A stretch of 64,000 bases of DNA, taken from NCBI GenBank assembly GCA_041655755.1, contig JBBAEY010000002.1, forward strand, positions 1-64,000, given 5' to 3'. Both the position numbers and the translations under genes were made by a program. Positions within the stretch are counted from its first letter, which is position 1, and each line of letters opens with the position of its first letter. Below are positions 63,151-64,000 of the stretch, in pieces. The notes under the pieces are model-generated. The model saw nothing but the letters and a program-made list of their open reading frames with translations. It did not search any database and was not told the origin of the DNA. This stretch comes from JAAYFT01 sp041655755. Lineage in GTDB: Bacteria > Bacillota > Clostridia > Tissierellales > Tissierellaceae.

Positions 63151-63420
63151 TTAAAGGGTAGAACCATAGTTTAAGGTCTGCTTTAAAAAACTTCCATCTC
63201 TTAACTCCCGAAATGCTAATTCTAGTTCATCTCTGGTATTCATCACTATTGGTCCACCCCAGGACACAGGTTCTTCAAGTCTATTTGAGCTTACAAATAA
63301 AATCTGTATTTCCTCATCAAGAGATTCTATATCCAGAGAGTATCCATTCCTTTTGTCAGGATGTTTATCTCTCCATTGTTTAGCCGTTATTCCAAAAAGT
63401 GCAACATTAAGAACATCTGC
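63151..63420 (-). pseudogene. Pirin-like C-terminal fragment fused to the KilA-N remnant
   Basis: In the same frame as the KilA-N remnant, after its TGA, the sequence reads through TYASEADVLNVALFGITAKQ, then switches to SLDEEIQILFVSS and EEPVSWGGPIVMNTRDEL. The last run is typical of the C-terminal end of pirin/cupin proteins (GGPIVMNT with an EL-AF-EL helix). No start or front part is present, so it is a fragment joined by deletion. Confidence 0.6.
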
Positions 63421-63435
63421 TTCACTGGCGTAAGT

Positions 63436-63923
63436 TCAAGAAATTTGATAGGATGTCAACTCTGGTGGAATTAAATTTTCCTTAATAGCGTCCGTATGAA
63501 TTCTATAATTCAACTTAGAAATCTCACGGTTAAAATTCCAGTTTAGAGAAAGTTTACTACTTTCATCATTTTTCAATCTTTTATAGTCTTTAATTATGTA
63601 AAGTTTAAATTCTGCAGATATCCAGGAAGCAAATTCAAAAGCAATATCAGAATGTGCAAATGTTCCACCATATCTCTCTGCTTTTGTAACAATACCAATT
63701 GCATTTACTGACCTTGTCCATTTTGAAGGAGACATCGTAAATGCATTAGGTCCAGCTTCTTTTCTAGACCCGTCGAATTCGACGGGTTTAGAATCTGGAT
63801 TATGTAGACTTTCCCACAATCCTAAGAATTCTATCGTGTCTCTGTTGCGCATCCAATTTTTAATAACATCATTAGGCTCATCACTTTTGCATGAATAGTC
63901 TCTTTAATAGGTCGCTTTGACAT
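63436..63923 (-). pseudogene. KilA-N domain gene, degraded by deletion, frameshift and stop
   Basis: The intact family has an N-terminal KilA-N DNA-binding part, then a conserved MRNRDTIEFLGLWE region. Here the start (ATG at 63923, MSKRPIKETIHAK) is joined at about 63884 to DEPNDVIKNW in another frame, which removes about 25 residues and the DNA-binding motif (LTDIARYK). The remaining 138 residues (63436-63852) run to an in-frame TGA, after which the family end TYASEADVLN continues. Mobile, phage-associated family. Confidence 0.8.
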
Positions 63924-64000
63924 AAAACCACCCCCATCTTGTATTATTAGATTACCATAAATATATATATTAGTAGTATATCCTTCTAATTAAGTGTATT

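Noticed and set aside
63151..63923. Prophage
   Set aside because: A KilA-N remnant alone is not evidence; no integrase, terminase, capsid, lysis or repeat borders seen in the window.
1..64000. CRISPR array, rRNA or tRNA genes, intact insertion sequence
   Set aside because: No regularly spaced repeats, rRNA/tRNA signatures or complete transposase genes were found on either strand.

Overview
The window is about 64 kb of low-GC DNA (roughly 38% G+C by eye) from an endospore-forming, probably anaerobic member of the Bacillota (Clostridia/Tissierellia type). This rests on a full spoIIA-sigF-spoVA block, gpr, spoIIP, yqfC-yqfD, sigma-H-type promoters, a CIRCE/HrcA heat-shock operon, a glycine T-box on glyQS and a type A RNase P RNA. 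I cannot name the species. Almost all genes lie on the minus strand. The exceptions are a 5'-truncated class A penicillin-binding protein at the left edge, rpsT and an alanyl-tRNA editing gene.

Right to left along the minus strand, the main blocks are as follows. (1) 63.9-61.4 kb is an accessory end with a broken KilA-N gene fused to a pirin-like tail, and a GC-rich S-layer-homology protein that looks acquired. (2) 61.2-57.3 kb has a MATE exporter, a twin P-loop ATPase, alaX (plus strand) and comEC-holA. (3) 53.7-46 kb has rpsT (plus strand), gpr-spoIIP, lepB, an unknown membrane protein, lepA-hemW and hrcA-grpE-dnaK-dnaJ. (4) 42.4-38.8 kb has prmA-rsmE-mtaB-hit-rpsU. (5) 38.4-26.8 kb has nfeD-floA, yqfC-yqfD-phoH-pgpH-ybeY-dgkA/PAP2, a DUF3048 lipoprotein and cdd-era-recO. 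(6) 26.7-15 kb has the T-box-controlled glyQS, then ccpN-ppsR, dgt-dnaG-rpoD, trmK-nif3-zinc ribbon gene and rnpB. (7) 15-7.6 kb has a DMT permease, a chemotaxis receptor, an orphan CamA-like adenine methyltransferase, a zinc/iron-type CDF transporter, an NlpC/P60 hydrolase and a variant folD. (8) 7.4-2.7 kb has spoIIAA-spoIIAB-sigF, a small membrane protein and spoVAA-AB-AC-AD-AE.

The sporulation genes form a coherent set. A near-perfect sigma-H promoter drives spoIIA. Two related sigma-H-like elements precede dgt and dnaG-rpoD. SpoIIAB/AA control SigF, and the forespore products SpoVA (dipicolinate channel), GPR and SpoIIP act later. The solitary adenine methyltransferase at 10.5-12.4 kb strongly resembles the C. 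difficile sporulation-associated enzyme CamA and has no partner endonuclease nearby. It is the best candidate for unusual biology in this window.

Other notable points are a FolD lacking the usual cyclohydrolase lysine, a DgkA-PAP2 fusion, a dnaJ promoter buried in a long hairpin, several unannotated tiny reading frames, and an 18-bp-arm palindrome exactly at the left edge that may be an assembly artefact.
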